Below, piece by piece: positions 51,301 to 58,375 of a DNA stretch of 64,000 bases. Position 1 is the stretch's first letter. The number at the start of each line of letters is the position of its first letter. The translations under genes and the position numbers were made by a program. The notes under the pieces were generated by a model. The model did no database searches. It saw only the letters and a program-made list of their open reading frames with translations, and was not told the origin of the DNA. Origin of the DNA: Sphingobacterium sp. UBA5670 (lineage in GTDB: Bacteria > Bacteroidota > Bacteroidia > Sphingobacteriales > Sphingobacteriaceae); contig NZ_DIIM01000002.1 of assembly GCF_002420705.1 (NCBI RefSeq), positions 376,917-440,916 of the forward strand. Direction: 5' to 3'.

Positions 51301-52837
51301 CCAATGGTCTAAATATAGCATGGACCTGATGCGACTGCTTAAATAAATTATGGCTATGCTTTAAAACAGCAAGTGTCCTTTCCAGTTCTGTATGATCCTG
51401 AGCAAAATTAAAATCTTCTTTCGGTATAATATTCTTGAGCGGTACTTGATTAAAGTTTTTCAATAAAGCCAAATACCGTCCGACGATCTGCGACCAACTT
51501 TTATCGCCGTAGACCGTTTGAGCTAATGCAGCATGCTGTGCGTTAATAAGTTCAGCTGATTCCTTGAGTTTTGATTTTATCGTATCATATTGGTTTTGGG
51601 CTTGTCTTACTGAGATGTAAAACGGAACTCCGACCTGACGATCCCTGACAGAATCCACGATCGCTTCACGCGCATCGTTCACATCATCAATTACACCTAC
51701 CAGAGCACCGATCTGAGGATTCGTACGTTCGATATTTGCTTTAATCACATCAAGCGCTGTTTTCTTTTCGCAGACGACAAGACATTTCAGACCATTGGCA
51801 AGTGCATTTGTGATCAGTGCAGTTAATGATTGACTTTTTCCCGTCCCTGGGGGGCCTTGTATTATTTGATTCGGTTCATTTCCAAGAGCACTTATTATGG
51901 CCTGCTGACTTGGGTCGGTATCTACGGCGCTGAAAGGAGTTGTCGATAGATTTTCAACTTTAAGCTCATCAAATTCAAAGGTTTCGAATCGATCCAATAA
52001 GCGGGAAATGTCGGTAATAATACTTTCTTTTTGCGCTCTGAACAAACCGAAAACACCACCAAAATGAATGTAAGCTTTGTTATTGGCGATAGCATCTATC
52101 TGGGATGCTTCGGGTAATACATTTATAGCTGTTTCAAAGTTTTTGCTTAGCACCTCGAGTATCTGCTCTTTATTATTCGAATTGAGTGCTTCCAGTACTT
52201 CAGCACAGGCGTTCACTAATTCGTTGCTATCAATCAGAGCGTCATCTAAGGCTTCATTGGTCAGATTGGGGAGTGTAATGTCATCTTCACTTTTGATAAA
52301 AGAAAGGAGGACCTCGTTGATACTAATCGGGTGAATATCTGAATCCACTATTTTCCCATTCGCTTGAATCACTTTATTTCGCAAAAACGACCATTCATTG
52401 ACTTTGTTTTTAGATTTAACGGCCTCTAGTTGCCAAATAAATAATGGGGCTTTTATGATCTTGGAGGGGTCTTTTGAGGATCTTTTTATAAGAATAGGAT
52501 AGCCGAATCCGAGAGTCTTCATTCCATGTTCCTTAAAATAATCTTCATTTTCTATGATAATGGAGTTCAGTCGTTTAGAAATTACGGTCAGTTTCTTTTG
52601 AGTATCCGCATCTTTTTCATTGAGATCTATATTGTCAAATGAAATCTTAAATTCAAAGTTTGCTTTGGTCAACAATGTATCCAAAAATGATTTGGCGAGA
52701 CCATCCTCAATGAGGTCGAGCTGCTGCAGGTCTAAGCGGGTGGCCAACCTTCCTGGCAATGCATTTAAATGAATAGAGCGGGCATTGCCGCCCTTTAATT
52801 TACTTTGTAATGATTGCAGGAAAATCTTGGATGACAT
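48329..52837 (-). CDS. Large superfamily 1 helicase with C-terminal endonuclease-like domain
   Basis: 1502 aa from ATG 52837 (MSSKIFLQSLQSKL; a longer frame reaches 52927). N-terminal region (about 1-325) of DUF4011 type, then Walker A QIIQGPPGTGKSQSLTALIT (about 325-344). A long helical insertion (about 400-1030) separates it from Walker B DVVIFDEASQLRLEDTYAAL (DEASQ box) and the C-terminal helicase motifs VGVATFNIYQRN, ENIQGDERDIIILSTTFG and MLNVIITRARSKVYVC. Residues about 1390-1490 carry GGFRIDIVVKS...LIAIECDGAKYHNSSEA...RQEQLERYGFIFHRIWS, a Vsr/MTES_1575-like PD-(D/E)xK fold. Such large helicase-nucleases occur in anti-phage systems. Isolated, monocistronic. Confidence 0.9.
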   Translation of the reverse strand: MSSKIFLQSLQSKLKGGNARSIHLNALPGRLATRLDLQQLDLIEDGLAKSFLDTLLTKANFEFKISFDNIDLNEKDADTQKKLTVISKRLNSIIIENEDYFKEHGMKTLGFGYPILIKRSSKDPSKIIKAPLFIWQLEAVKSKNKVNEWSFLRNKVIQANGKIVDSDIHPISINEVLLSFIKSEDDITLPNLTNEALDDALIDSNELVNACAEVLEALNSNNKEQILEVLSKNFETAINVLPEASQIDAIANNKAYIHFGGVFGLFRAQKESIITDISRLLDRFETFEFDELKVENLSTTPFSAVDTDPSQQAIISALGNEPNQIIQGPPGTGKSQSLTALITNALANGLKCLVVCEKKTALDVIKANIERTNPQIGALVGVIDDVNDAREAIVDSVRDRQVGVPFYISVRQAQNQYDTIKSKLKESAELINAQHAALAQTVYGDKSWSQIVGRYLALLKNFNQVPLKNIIPKEDFNFAQDHTELERTLAVLKHSHNLFKQSHQVHAIFRPLADDLFLDQQVGLSRVKIEDFIAYAHKQIPTIEQLIAELQVSGTQWADDFLSGIPAIMQQDFKLYLAFCIGDSVKEELLPSNFPQEQRINEIVLGLQTVGIKAQQFFKQYEDALQQHYSSYHSSLSNAISTYLAYAETSIAQYGNNLLNNSSGAKFKTSLLSIFSGKHKQIKQTRIELKNRIAQVRSAHVQKNYIEHQYNDHLEATDLSIYLNNIEELRQKAAAWKEQYPHTINSYLSNINDHHFHTELSELKAQIAPLLQKLDSIEQMLIADYNIVPTTPVTDINGVIKAIPYLTERVTFQSRYFNNFRDYYAARADAYRSLQNSFEDIESNQLTGNMTNGVFLPYTSLQAALELCDKIKHTITTFSDHMGEFRIYHEWKSFFLSQDEAQQKLISRISIHLKDHWADAFECWYLYWILTTNEPQELPKSDYQLQQYQQHKQEFNHAQLNSIIALWTEKQADAVGQFKARGQNINSLFNKKGAKGMRRNSLRTIVNREFELFTDFFPVLLVNPSVCSSILPLEEGIFDVVIFDEASQLRLEDTYAALIRGKAKIVSGDKHQMAPSSYFEGSGALLDPIDDETEDPEDEFSDRTALQAAQLNLADSESLLAYAVDKGFVESYLKVHYRSKHPYLIDFSNHAFYGNRLMPVPAKEHYTPIEYLQIDGLYEGQVNKEEALKVVELLQQIMKDAKDSIPSVGVATFNIYQRNLILEELSAVRQNDTVFDSLMAQAGDSFFVKNLENIQGDERDIIILSTTFGRKADGSFSQNFGPIIQGKGHRMLNVIITRARSKVYVCTSFPQEVVGHYPNLIQQKGNKGRGILYAYFTYAKAVSEGNDELRKGILQLLSQYCTDKLYEPAEFSLGSESPFEDEVFEQLAQHIGADRLEQQHSVGGFRIDIVVKSKIHHKPLIAIECDGAKYHNSSEAYAWDSFRQEQLERYGFIFHRIWSIKWWDDANGELNRLLDFIRQQDEEEANLGNHVHVATRININDN

Positions 52838-52978
52838 AATTATAATATTTGTATTTATCCTAAGATACAAATATTCAGTATAATCAGCAACGGGATGGAA
52901 TTGCTGATCTAAAACTTGAATGTTCATTAAAAAGCCTCCATCGCATTCATTGTGAAAGCTTGCCCCATAACTATCAAA

Positions 52979-53158
52979 CTATCTTGATAATATTGCTTGA
53001 CAAAGGACTCCATATTTTTCCTGGGCTATTGTCTGATCACTGGGAATTATAAAAAGTAAATCAGCATGCAATAGACTGTCGAGTATTTCTACATCATTAT
53101 TTTTGATGGCTCTGTAAAGTGTGTTCTCGAGATTTAAAATTTCATCCTTTGTTATCAT
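52979..53158 (-). pseudogene. Truncated DUF4440/NTF2-like protein
   Basis: 59 aa: MITKDEILNLENTLYRAIKN then NDVEILDSLLHADLLFIIPSDQTIA, the start of a DUF4440 (NTF2-fold) protein, which normally is about 120 aa. The frame ends at a TAG shortly after. It is a broken gene upstream of the helicase gene on the same strand; the two may have been brought together by a deletion. Confidence 0.7.
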
Positions 53159-53181
53159 TTCTTATCCATTATTAATGATCA

Positions 53182-53850
53182 TTAAACTTCTTCTTGAGTT
53201 GATTTCCTATTGTAGGTGTTGTATAAATATTCAGGAATTTCTGCGAGAGTCGATTCATGTACTTTATCGCCAAGTGTATAAAACTCCTGAAAGCTCATAA
53301 TAAGAGGTTTCCATTTATCTGGATCAACCCGATTTGGATGGTTATCCATAGTAATTGATTTATCCAAAAATACCCTGTTTATCTTTAGTTCAAACGTGAT
53401 AATCTTCCCATGCTTTAAAGGTTCGTCTTCCGCCAATTTATGCATGCCCATAACGACAGCTTCCATTTGCACAGGGCACTCGTTAATCCGGGAGGCATTA
53501 TTGGTTTCGGCTGGGGTTTCCGTCAATCCGGCTATTTCAAATTTATTTTTTTCGAAACGATATCCCTTTAATATTTTAGACGGAGGAACAGGATTCGCCC
53601 CCGTGGTTTTGGCCAGTAGGTTCACTGCTTTTGCTTCGTTTACCGATGGCAGGTTTAATACGGCCTCTTTGGTTACCAAAAGGTTTTGGGCCGTTTGAGA
53701 TGATGCCCCAAGCCCAATCATGCACCTCCAACCTAACCAGAAAATCGAAGATATAGGCGCAAGATTCGATGTACCATCGGGGTTTTTAGTACTGATAAGT
53801 ACTACCGGTGTGCCGAAGTATAAAATGGAGGGATAACTTTTAATATGCAT
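53182..53850 (-). CDS. Flavin reductase-like (FMN-binding split barrel) protein
   Basis: 222 aa. FMN split-barrel pattern: PSILYFGTPVVLISTKNPDGTSNLAPISSIFWLGWRCMIGLGASSQTAQNLL, followed by NLPSVNEAKAVNLLAKTTG and INECPVQMEA. Related proteins reduce FMN or act as flavin-dependent oxidoreductases on small molecules. Single gene, start 23 bp upstream of the DUF4440 remnant's region. Substrate not known. Confidence 0.88.
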   Translation of the reverse strand: MHIKSYPSILYFGTPVVLISTKNPDGTSNLAPISSIFWLGWRCMIGLGASSQTAQNLLVTKEAVLNLPSVNEAKAVNLLAKTTGANPVPPSKILKGYRFEKNKFEIAGLTETPAETNNASRINECPVQMEAVVMGMHKLAEDEPLKHGKIITFELKINRVFLDKSITMDNHPNRVDPDKWKPLIMSFQEFYTLGDKVHESTLAEIPEYLYNTYNRKSTQEEV

Positions 53851-54379
53851 GTGTAGTACCTTCTAATATTTTACTGATTTTTTATCTTTCTTTTTAAAAT
53901 TAACCATATCCGACATTTATTAAAATCCGTTTCTTGCGTAATCCAATTGTTACACCTATTCCACGACGACATTGTTACTGCCAGGTTTATCGGACAGGTC
54001 TTTGTCGTTAATCAATAGCCCGGCTCTGAAATAGTTGTCGTGTTTATTGTCCTGCCCCAGTATATTGCAGAGCCTGGCCAATTACCTCCTCCGTGTTGCG
54101 GGAATTTATTTGGTTGAAGCTAAAGTCGTCGTTGAATACGATTGCCCTTCCATTAAAGTAATCCGCTGTGCTAAGATGCCTCTGAAGCCCGACACGCGGA
54201 GTGAATAGCAGGCGCCACTGCATGGTGTATAATTTAGTTAGGGGCGACTAGCAGGAAAATCAGTGCTTTTTTTTAGAGATAATGAACTTTTCGCATTGGA
54301 CAATGTTCCTTGGAGAGGTAGAGATAGTTGGTTTTAGTAATTATACAGATCGGGAATTCATGCGCCCGCCACTTTTTAG
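53851..54379. other. Gene-poor stretch with a remnant peptide
   Basis: About 530 bp. From about 54088 to 54208 the plus strand encodes VAGIYLVEAKVVVEYDCPSI, then KVIRCAKMPLKPDTRSE and a stop, related to the 22374-22497 remnant. No other feature recognised. Confidence 0.4.
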
Positions 54380-54730
54380 ATGAAAATGAAAAATACAAAG
54401 ATATTACAGGCAGCCAACGAATTTGTGGCAAAAGGAGATTATGAAAGCTTTCTGGCCTACTGTACTGCAGAAACGGAATGGGTCTTTGTAGGGGACCGTG
54501 TCCTCCATGGGATAAAAGAAGTCCGCGCTTATATGAAAGAGTTCTATCATGAACCGCCAGTTTTCAAATTGGAAAAGTCTATTGAGGAGGGCGATTTTGT
54601 TATGGTGACCGGGGAAATCAGGTTGAAAAATAAGGCCGGGGAATATGAAAACTTCGATTATTGCGACATTTGGCGATTCGAAGATGGAAAAATGGCGGAA
54701 CTTAAAGCATTTGTCATTGAAAAACACTGA
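54380..54730 (+). CDS. SnoaL/NTF2-like protein
   Basis: 116 aa from ATG 54380 (ATG 54386 also possible). AANEFVAKGDYESFLAYCTAETEWVFVGDRVLHGIKEVRAYMKEFY, and a late YENFDYCDIWRFEDGKMAELKAFV, match the SnoaL-like polyketide-cyclase/ketosteroid-isomerase fold. Often small hydrolase- or isomerase-like proteins of unknown substrate. Its 3' end is overlapped by the antisense read-through of the copy-B gene (see findings). Confidence 0.85.
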   Translation: MKMKNTKILQAANEFVAKGDYESFLAYCTAETEWVFVGDRVLHGIKEVRAYMKEFYHEPPVFKLEKSIEEGDFVMVTGEIRLKNKAGEYENFDYCDIWRFEDGKMAELKAFVIEKH

Positions 54731-55356
54731 TCGTAGCTACAGTCATCGCAACCAATGCCTTGTAAAACAACTGATTCTATTTGGAACGGTGTTTGGATTA
54801 GCTGTTTTAACAAAAATAGGAAGTTGAAATTATTGGCATCAACATTCGGTAAAAAATAGCTGTGATTCCTGCCAAAAAAATGATGGATGTTGTTATTATC
54901 ATCTTTTCTCCATTTTAGCTCTCCGTGTTGAATCATTCCGATGTATTTTTGTACCTGGTCGTCGGTCAGTAGGCTATTGTCCTCAATATGATAATCGAAA
55001 TTCTTAGTATACTTGTCGTGCTGGATACTGCCTACATAAGCATTGTTCAGATAAATGTGCCAAAGACTGTATTTTCTCGCGCGTACCTCGACTACCTGGC
55101 GCACGCCATGGTGGTAAAATAGCTCCGGTACATCGCTATCGAATCGTAGGATCAGTGCATCGATACATGCTTCCTTTATATCATCTGCAAGTTCTCCAAA
55201 CGCAAGTTCCCAAACTCCCTGAGACTTCCTGAAAACGTAAAATGCAAGCCCATTTTTGTTGTAAAGATGATAGTCTTTCTTGCCCATGCTTTTATCATGC
55301 ACAGTCATTTGGACATACATAACGCGATTACGGCAAAAGACTTCAAGAGGTTTCAT
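54658..55356 (-). CDS. Conserved hypothetical protein, copy B (stop codon lost)
   Basis: The first 154 residues match the 41544 copy almost exactly. There the frame ends KDDNR-stop; here it reads KDDNNNIHHFFG and runs on for about 78 more residues with no conserved character, into DNA antisense to the SnoaL-like gene. The natural protein boundary is therefore at about 54893. A few substitutions (NDKSMGMK to HDKSMGKK, AKSF to TKNF) are conservative. The extended protein may be unstable. Confidence 0.75.
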   Translation of the reverse strand: MKPLEVFCRNRVMYVQMTVHDKSMGKKDYHLYNKNGLAFYVFRKSQGVWELAFGELADDIKEACIDALILRFDSDVPELFYHHGVRQVVEVRARKYSLWHIYLNNAYVGSIQHDKYTKNFDYHIEDNSLLTDDQVQKYIGMIQHGELKWRKDDNNNIHHFFGRNHSYFLPNVDANNFNFLFLLKQLIQTPFQIESVVLQGIGCDDCSYDQCFSMTNALSSAIFPSSNRQMSQ

Positions 55357-55407
55357 GGATTAAAAATACTAATTAATTAAGTAAAAATAAGTGATCAAAT
55401 TGTGGTA
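54895..55407. repeat. Repeat R1, copy B (of 41549-42059)
   Basis: About 510 bp almost identical to 41549-42059. It is followed within about 5 bp by repeat R2 (55412), whereas in copy A a 2.06-kb segment intervenes. Confidence 0.9.
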
Positions 55408-55882
55408 ATTGTATCTTTCAGTGTCACTACACTCCTTTGTACTTTATTTGAGTAATTTTTTTTTACAATTATAAATACTGCTAACAGAGGGATCTTCCTG
55501 CCTTGATACTGCTGATCTGCATAAACCGTATATATCATGGTTCTAAATATTTTTAGAAAGAACAACAGCTATCGCATATAGGTTTATCTATTGGTAAATA
55601 TTGGCCAGCGAGCAATTTTAACCGACTAGTGTATACATCCTCTTTTATAAGTGCACTGGAATTAATGACAACGTTTTTAAGTTCACCATTTTTACATTTT
55701 AATGTTCCTGCCGATCTTCAATGTGCTCATTATTTAGCAGCTTTTGCAAAAGTACGGAGCTCAACAGTTAGATAATACTGAATCGCCCGATCACTGCGGT
55801 TAAAGAAATATTTTCTCAGTATGAAAAATGGCATTTTAATTGATGCAGGAAGCAGGTTTACGTTTAACTTTCACGTATTGGA
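55357..55882. other. Region with repeat R2 and a histidine-kinase PAS remnant
   Basis: About 526 bp before the response regulator gene. Repeat R2 (55412-55635, of 44116-44338) is followed by 55636-55710, which on the minus strand encodes AGTLKCKNGELKNVVINSSA and LIKEDVYT, the end of a PAS domain as in copy A. The last 170 bp may hold the regulator's promoter, but no clear box was found. Confidence 0.55.
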
Positions 55883-56539
55883 ATGCACACAATATTACTC
55901 GTGGACGATCATACGCTGGTACGAAACGGCTTTCGTCTTATACTGGAATCTTGTAAAGAAATAAGCATTATAGGCGAGTGCGGTAACGGGCTTGAGGCAT
56001 TGGAGTTCTTGAATAACAATCCGGTTCCGGATCTTGTACTTACAGATATAGCGATGGATGCGATGGACGGGATCACTTTGATCCACAAGGTAAAGGACAA
56101 GTTTCCTTCGCTCGGAATCGCAGTTCTGTCCATGATTGAGGATAAGGCAACTGCAGCTGATGCATTTAGGGCAGGGGCGGCCGGTTATATATCTAAAAGT
56201 TCCGATTATGGACAACTCGTTGATGGTGTATTACAAGTTTTGAAGAGGCAGAGATATCTTTCAATGTCAATTGGTCTAGCATTGATGGATCATTTCGAGG
56301 CACATGAACCTGCTCAGTTTGATAAACAAGCTATTTTCCTCCGTTACGATATTTCTGAGAGAGAACTGCACATCCTTAAGCTTATCTCACAGGGGTTTAC
56401 GAACTCAGAAATTGCCGACCAGATATTCCTAAGTAAACGCACCGTTGAAGGTCATCGGCAGCAGTTGATCGATAAAACGGGAACCAAAAATACTGCTGAC
56501 CTTGTGCGGTTCGCATTTCAGCATAAAATCTTGCAGTAG
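55883..56539 (+). CDS. NarL/FixJ-family response regulator
   Basis: 218 aa. Receiver (about 1-120): TILLVDDHTLVRNGFRLILES, phosphoacceptor Asp in PDLVLTDIAMDAMDGI, and KSSDYGQLVDGV at the end with Lys. Then a LuxR-type HTH (about 150-215): ISERELHILKLISQGFTNSEIADQIFLSKRTVEGHRQQLIDKTGTKN. Its partner kinase next to it is only a remnant, so it may be served by the kinases at 58.4-63.4 kb. A fragment of a second copy lies at 44551. Confidence 0.93.
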   Translation: MHTILLVDDHTLVRNGFRLILESCKEISIIGECGNGLEALEFLNNNPVPDLVLTDIAMDAMDGITLIHKVKDKFPSLGIAVLSMIEDKATAADAFRAGAAGYISKSSDYGQLVDGVLQVLKRQRYLSMSIGLALMDHFEAHEPAQFDKQAIFLRYDISERELHILKLISQGFTNSEIADQIFLSKRTVEGHRQQLIDKTGTKNTADLVRFAFQHKILQ

Positions 56540-56615
56540 CTGACGAACATTGGTTTGCTTATCTCGAGCTTAATTACATAGAGGCACCACCGGATCTTAC
56601 AGCAATAAACTTCTA

Positions 56616-56790
56616 TCAGCTACCCGCTGTCAGGATGGAGATTTGTCCGGTAAGCTCTTCAAAGTCTATCGGTTTGGGAATATAACCATCTACACCGACA
56701 GCTAGGCATTTTTCTTTATCTCCTGGCATTGCCTGGGCGGTTACTGCTATAATCGGTATATTGTAATAGGAGCGATCTGATGATCTTATG
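56616..56790 (-). pseudogene. Receiver-domain remnant
   Basis: Minus strand: RSSDRSYYNIPIIAVTAQAM then PGDKEKCLAVGVDGYIPKPI and DFEELTGQISILTAGS, stop. This is the second half of a receiver with the conserved Thr/Ala and Lys (PKP) but without the phosphoacceptor Asp half. It corresponds to the copy-A remnant at 44733-44848, which kept the Asp half and lost the middle. It also resembles the intact receiver at 57994. Confidence 0.75.
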
Positions 56791-57022
56791 AAAATTGGTC
56801 ATGTTAGTGTTAGAACAAAAAATAAGCCCAACTAGCTTCTAAAAGCTATGCTTAGCTAGAAATAGCATGCGTTAATTGAATTTTATGGTACGGAATAAGA
56901 TCGACGAAGCCTATTTTAGAAAAACAAGGCTGGAAGGTCTGTTGTGGAACAGGAAATTGGTTAGTGAAAAAGAGGCTTTTTGTAAGTTGGCGAACTTCGA
57001 AAATAGATGTATTTTGGAATCA
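56791..57022. other. Short gap
   Basis: Contains an imperfect inverted sequence around 56838-56872 (AGCTTCTAAAAGCTATGCTT...). No gene supported; an open plus-strand frame across 56876-57106 has no family resemblance and overlaps the next gene. Confidence 0.25.
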
Positions 57023-57499
57023 TTAGTGGTCCCGTCGACCAATGGTCCTTCCAAGCAGTTTGAGAATTTCGATCATGCTATTAGAATTAGATTTAAGACA
57101 TTGTGAATATCCAATAGCTATTTTCAGGACTCTGATCCTGGGATCATTAATTCCTTGGTCGAAGTTGCGTAAATCTTTAAGTGACCAGTATTTCTCTATG
57201 TCACAAGAATTTTTGCTGATTTCAGCAGTACCAATTATCTGTAAAAGCTCAGATGTCTGGGGCATGGTATAAATGAGTTTAATATTGTTATTTGCTAGCA
57301 AATTGCAGTAGGATTTGCTAGCAGTCGAAAGTAAGCTATTTATATCATCATTTTGATCAATTTCTTTGATTTCCAAGTATTCAACATCGGGAAAATCTTC
57401 CTTTCGGGAGGAAGTACATAAAATTCCATTCCGAATTTCATTCAGTACAATCTTGAGCATAGATATGGTCTCTTTTTTATTTTGAATAAGATCTGTCAT
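57023..57499 (-). CDS. Divergent PNPOx-like (pyridoxamine phosphate oxidase fold) protein
   Basis: 158 aa. The pattern ICTSSRKEDFPDVEYLEI, STASKSYCNLLANNNIKLIYTMPQTSELLQIIGTAEI, IEKYWSLKDLRNF and NDPRIRVLKI follows the general-stress PNPOx-like proteins (beta strand, LSY-like strand, SGTAEI-like strand, DPRI.LLKV). The resemblance is partial, so function (flavin or haem binding, stress) is uncertain. Same strand as the signalling genes to its right. Confidence 0.5.
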   Translation of the reverse strand: MTDLIQNKKETISMLKIVLNEIRNGILCTSSRKEDFPDVEYLEIKEIDQNDDINSLLSTASKSYCNLLANNNIKLIYTMPQTSELLQIIGTAEISKNSCDIEKYWSLKDLRNFDQGINDPRIRVLKIAIGYSQCLKSNSNSMIEILKLLGRTIGRRDH

Positions 57500-57624
57500 C
57501 CTTAAAATTTTGAATCTAATTTTTAAACAAAAGCTATCTAAACATCGTTGTAAGTCTTTATACTTAAAGTTCTGAATAATTACTTTTTTGAATCGCTATG
57601 AATCATGATTGCCAATATGAAATT

Positions 57625-57990
57625 TTACACTAAAAGAAATTTATTGATCAGATTTTCCAAATCAACAAGATTAAAAGGTTTCTCCAGATAAGTGTCAGCG
57701 CCAGCCTGATTAGCAAGAATTTCTATATCTTTATTTGCTGAAAGGTAAATCACTGGTATACAATTGTATTTGGGATGATTTTTTAATAGTCTAGTAGCTT
57801 CGATGCCTCCAATCGTTGGGATCCAATTATCCATCAATATTAAATCTGGTTTTATCTCTGAAACTTTCTCAATAACATCTTGAGAAGTATAAGAGACTGC
57901 GACATTATAGCCAAAGCTTTCTAGAACAAGCGTAGCCATTTCTAGTAATTGCTTGTCATCATCAAAAAGTAACAATGTTTTCTTATTCAT
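57625..57990 (-). CDS. Stand-alone receiver-domain protein
   Basis: 121 aa, a receiver only. Acidic pocket LLFDDDKQLLEM, phosphoacceptor Asp in DLILMDNWIPTIGG, Thr/Ser in VIYLSANKDI and Lys in YLEKPFNLVDLE. No output domain: an intermediate of a phosphorelay. Ends the signalling run and starts 3 bp after the next receiver gene. Confidence 0.92.
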   Translation of the reverse strand: MNKKTLLLFDDDKQLLEMATLVLESFGYNVAVSYTSQDVIEKVSEIKPDLILMDNWIPTIGGIEATRLLKNHPKYNCIPVIYLSANKDIEILANQAGADTYLEKPFNLVDLENLINKFLLV

Positions 57991-57993
57991 TTT

Positions 57994-58371
57994 CTAAAAT
58001 TTTTCAATTAGAGGAATGAGTTCATCAATCTCAATCGGTTTTGAAATATATCCGTCCGCTCCAGCCAAAAGGCATTTTTCTCTATCACCGGTCATAGCCT
58101 GGGCTGTTACAGCAATAATCGGAACGTTGCGATAATTTTCTTCTGAGCCCTTTATTTTGGCAATACCTTCATATCCGTCGATATCGGGCATCATCATATC
58201 GAGGAGAACAATGTTTACCCGCTCATGTTGTCTAAGCAATTCTAGGCCATCTGCCAGTGAAAAGCTGCTGAGCACAGCATAGCCTTTTGATTTAAGAACT
58301 AACTTAAGGGCGAATATATTATAGGGCTCATCATCTATGATAAGAATAAGTTTTTTGTTTTCTATTTTCAT
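57994..58371 (-). CDS. Stand-alone receiver-domain protein
   Basis: 125 aa. LILIIDDEPYNIFALKLVLKS, Asp in VNIVLLDMMMPDIDGYEG, VPIIAVTAQAMTGDREKCLLAGADGYISKPIEIDEL with Thr and Lys. Gap of 4 bp from the hybrid kinase gene upstream and 3 bp to the second receiver, so one transcript. Also resembles the receiver remnants at 56616 and 44733, a common ancestor for this locus. Confidence 0.93.
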   Translation of the reverse strand: MKIENKKLILIIDDEPYNIFALKLVLKSKGYAVLSSFSLADGLELLRQHERVNIVLLDMMMPDIDGYEGIAKIKGSEENYRNVPIIAVTAQAMTGDREKCLLAGADGYISKPIEIDELIPLIEKF

Positions 58372-58375
58372 ACAA

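Noticed and set aside
56876..57106. 76-aa plus-strand frame
   Set aside because: Overlaps the PNPOx-like gene on the other strand with no supporting pattern.
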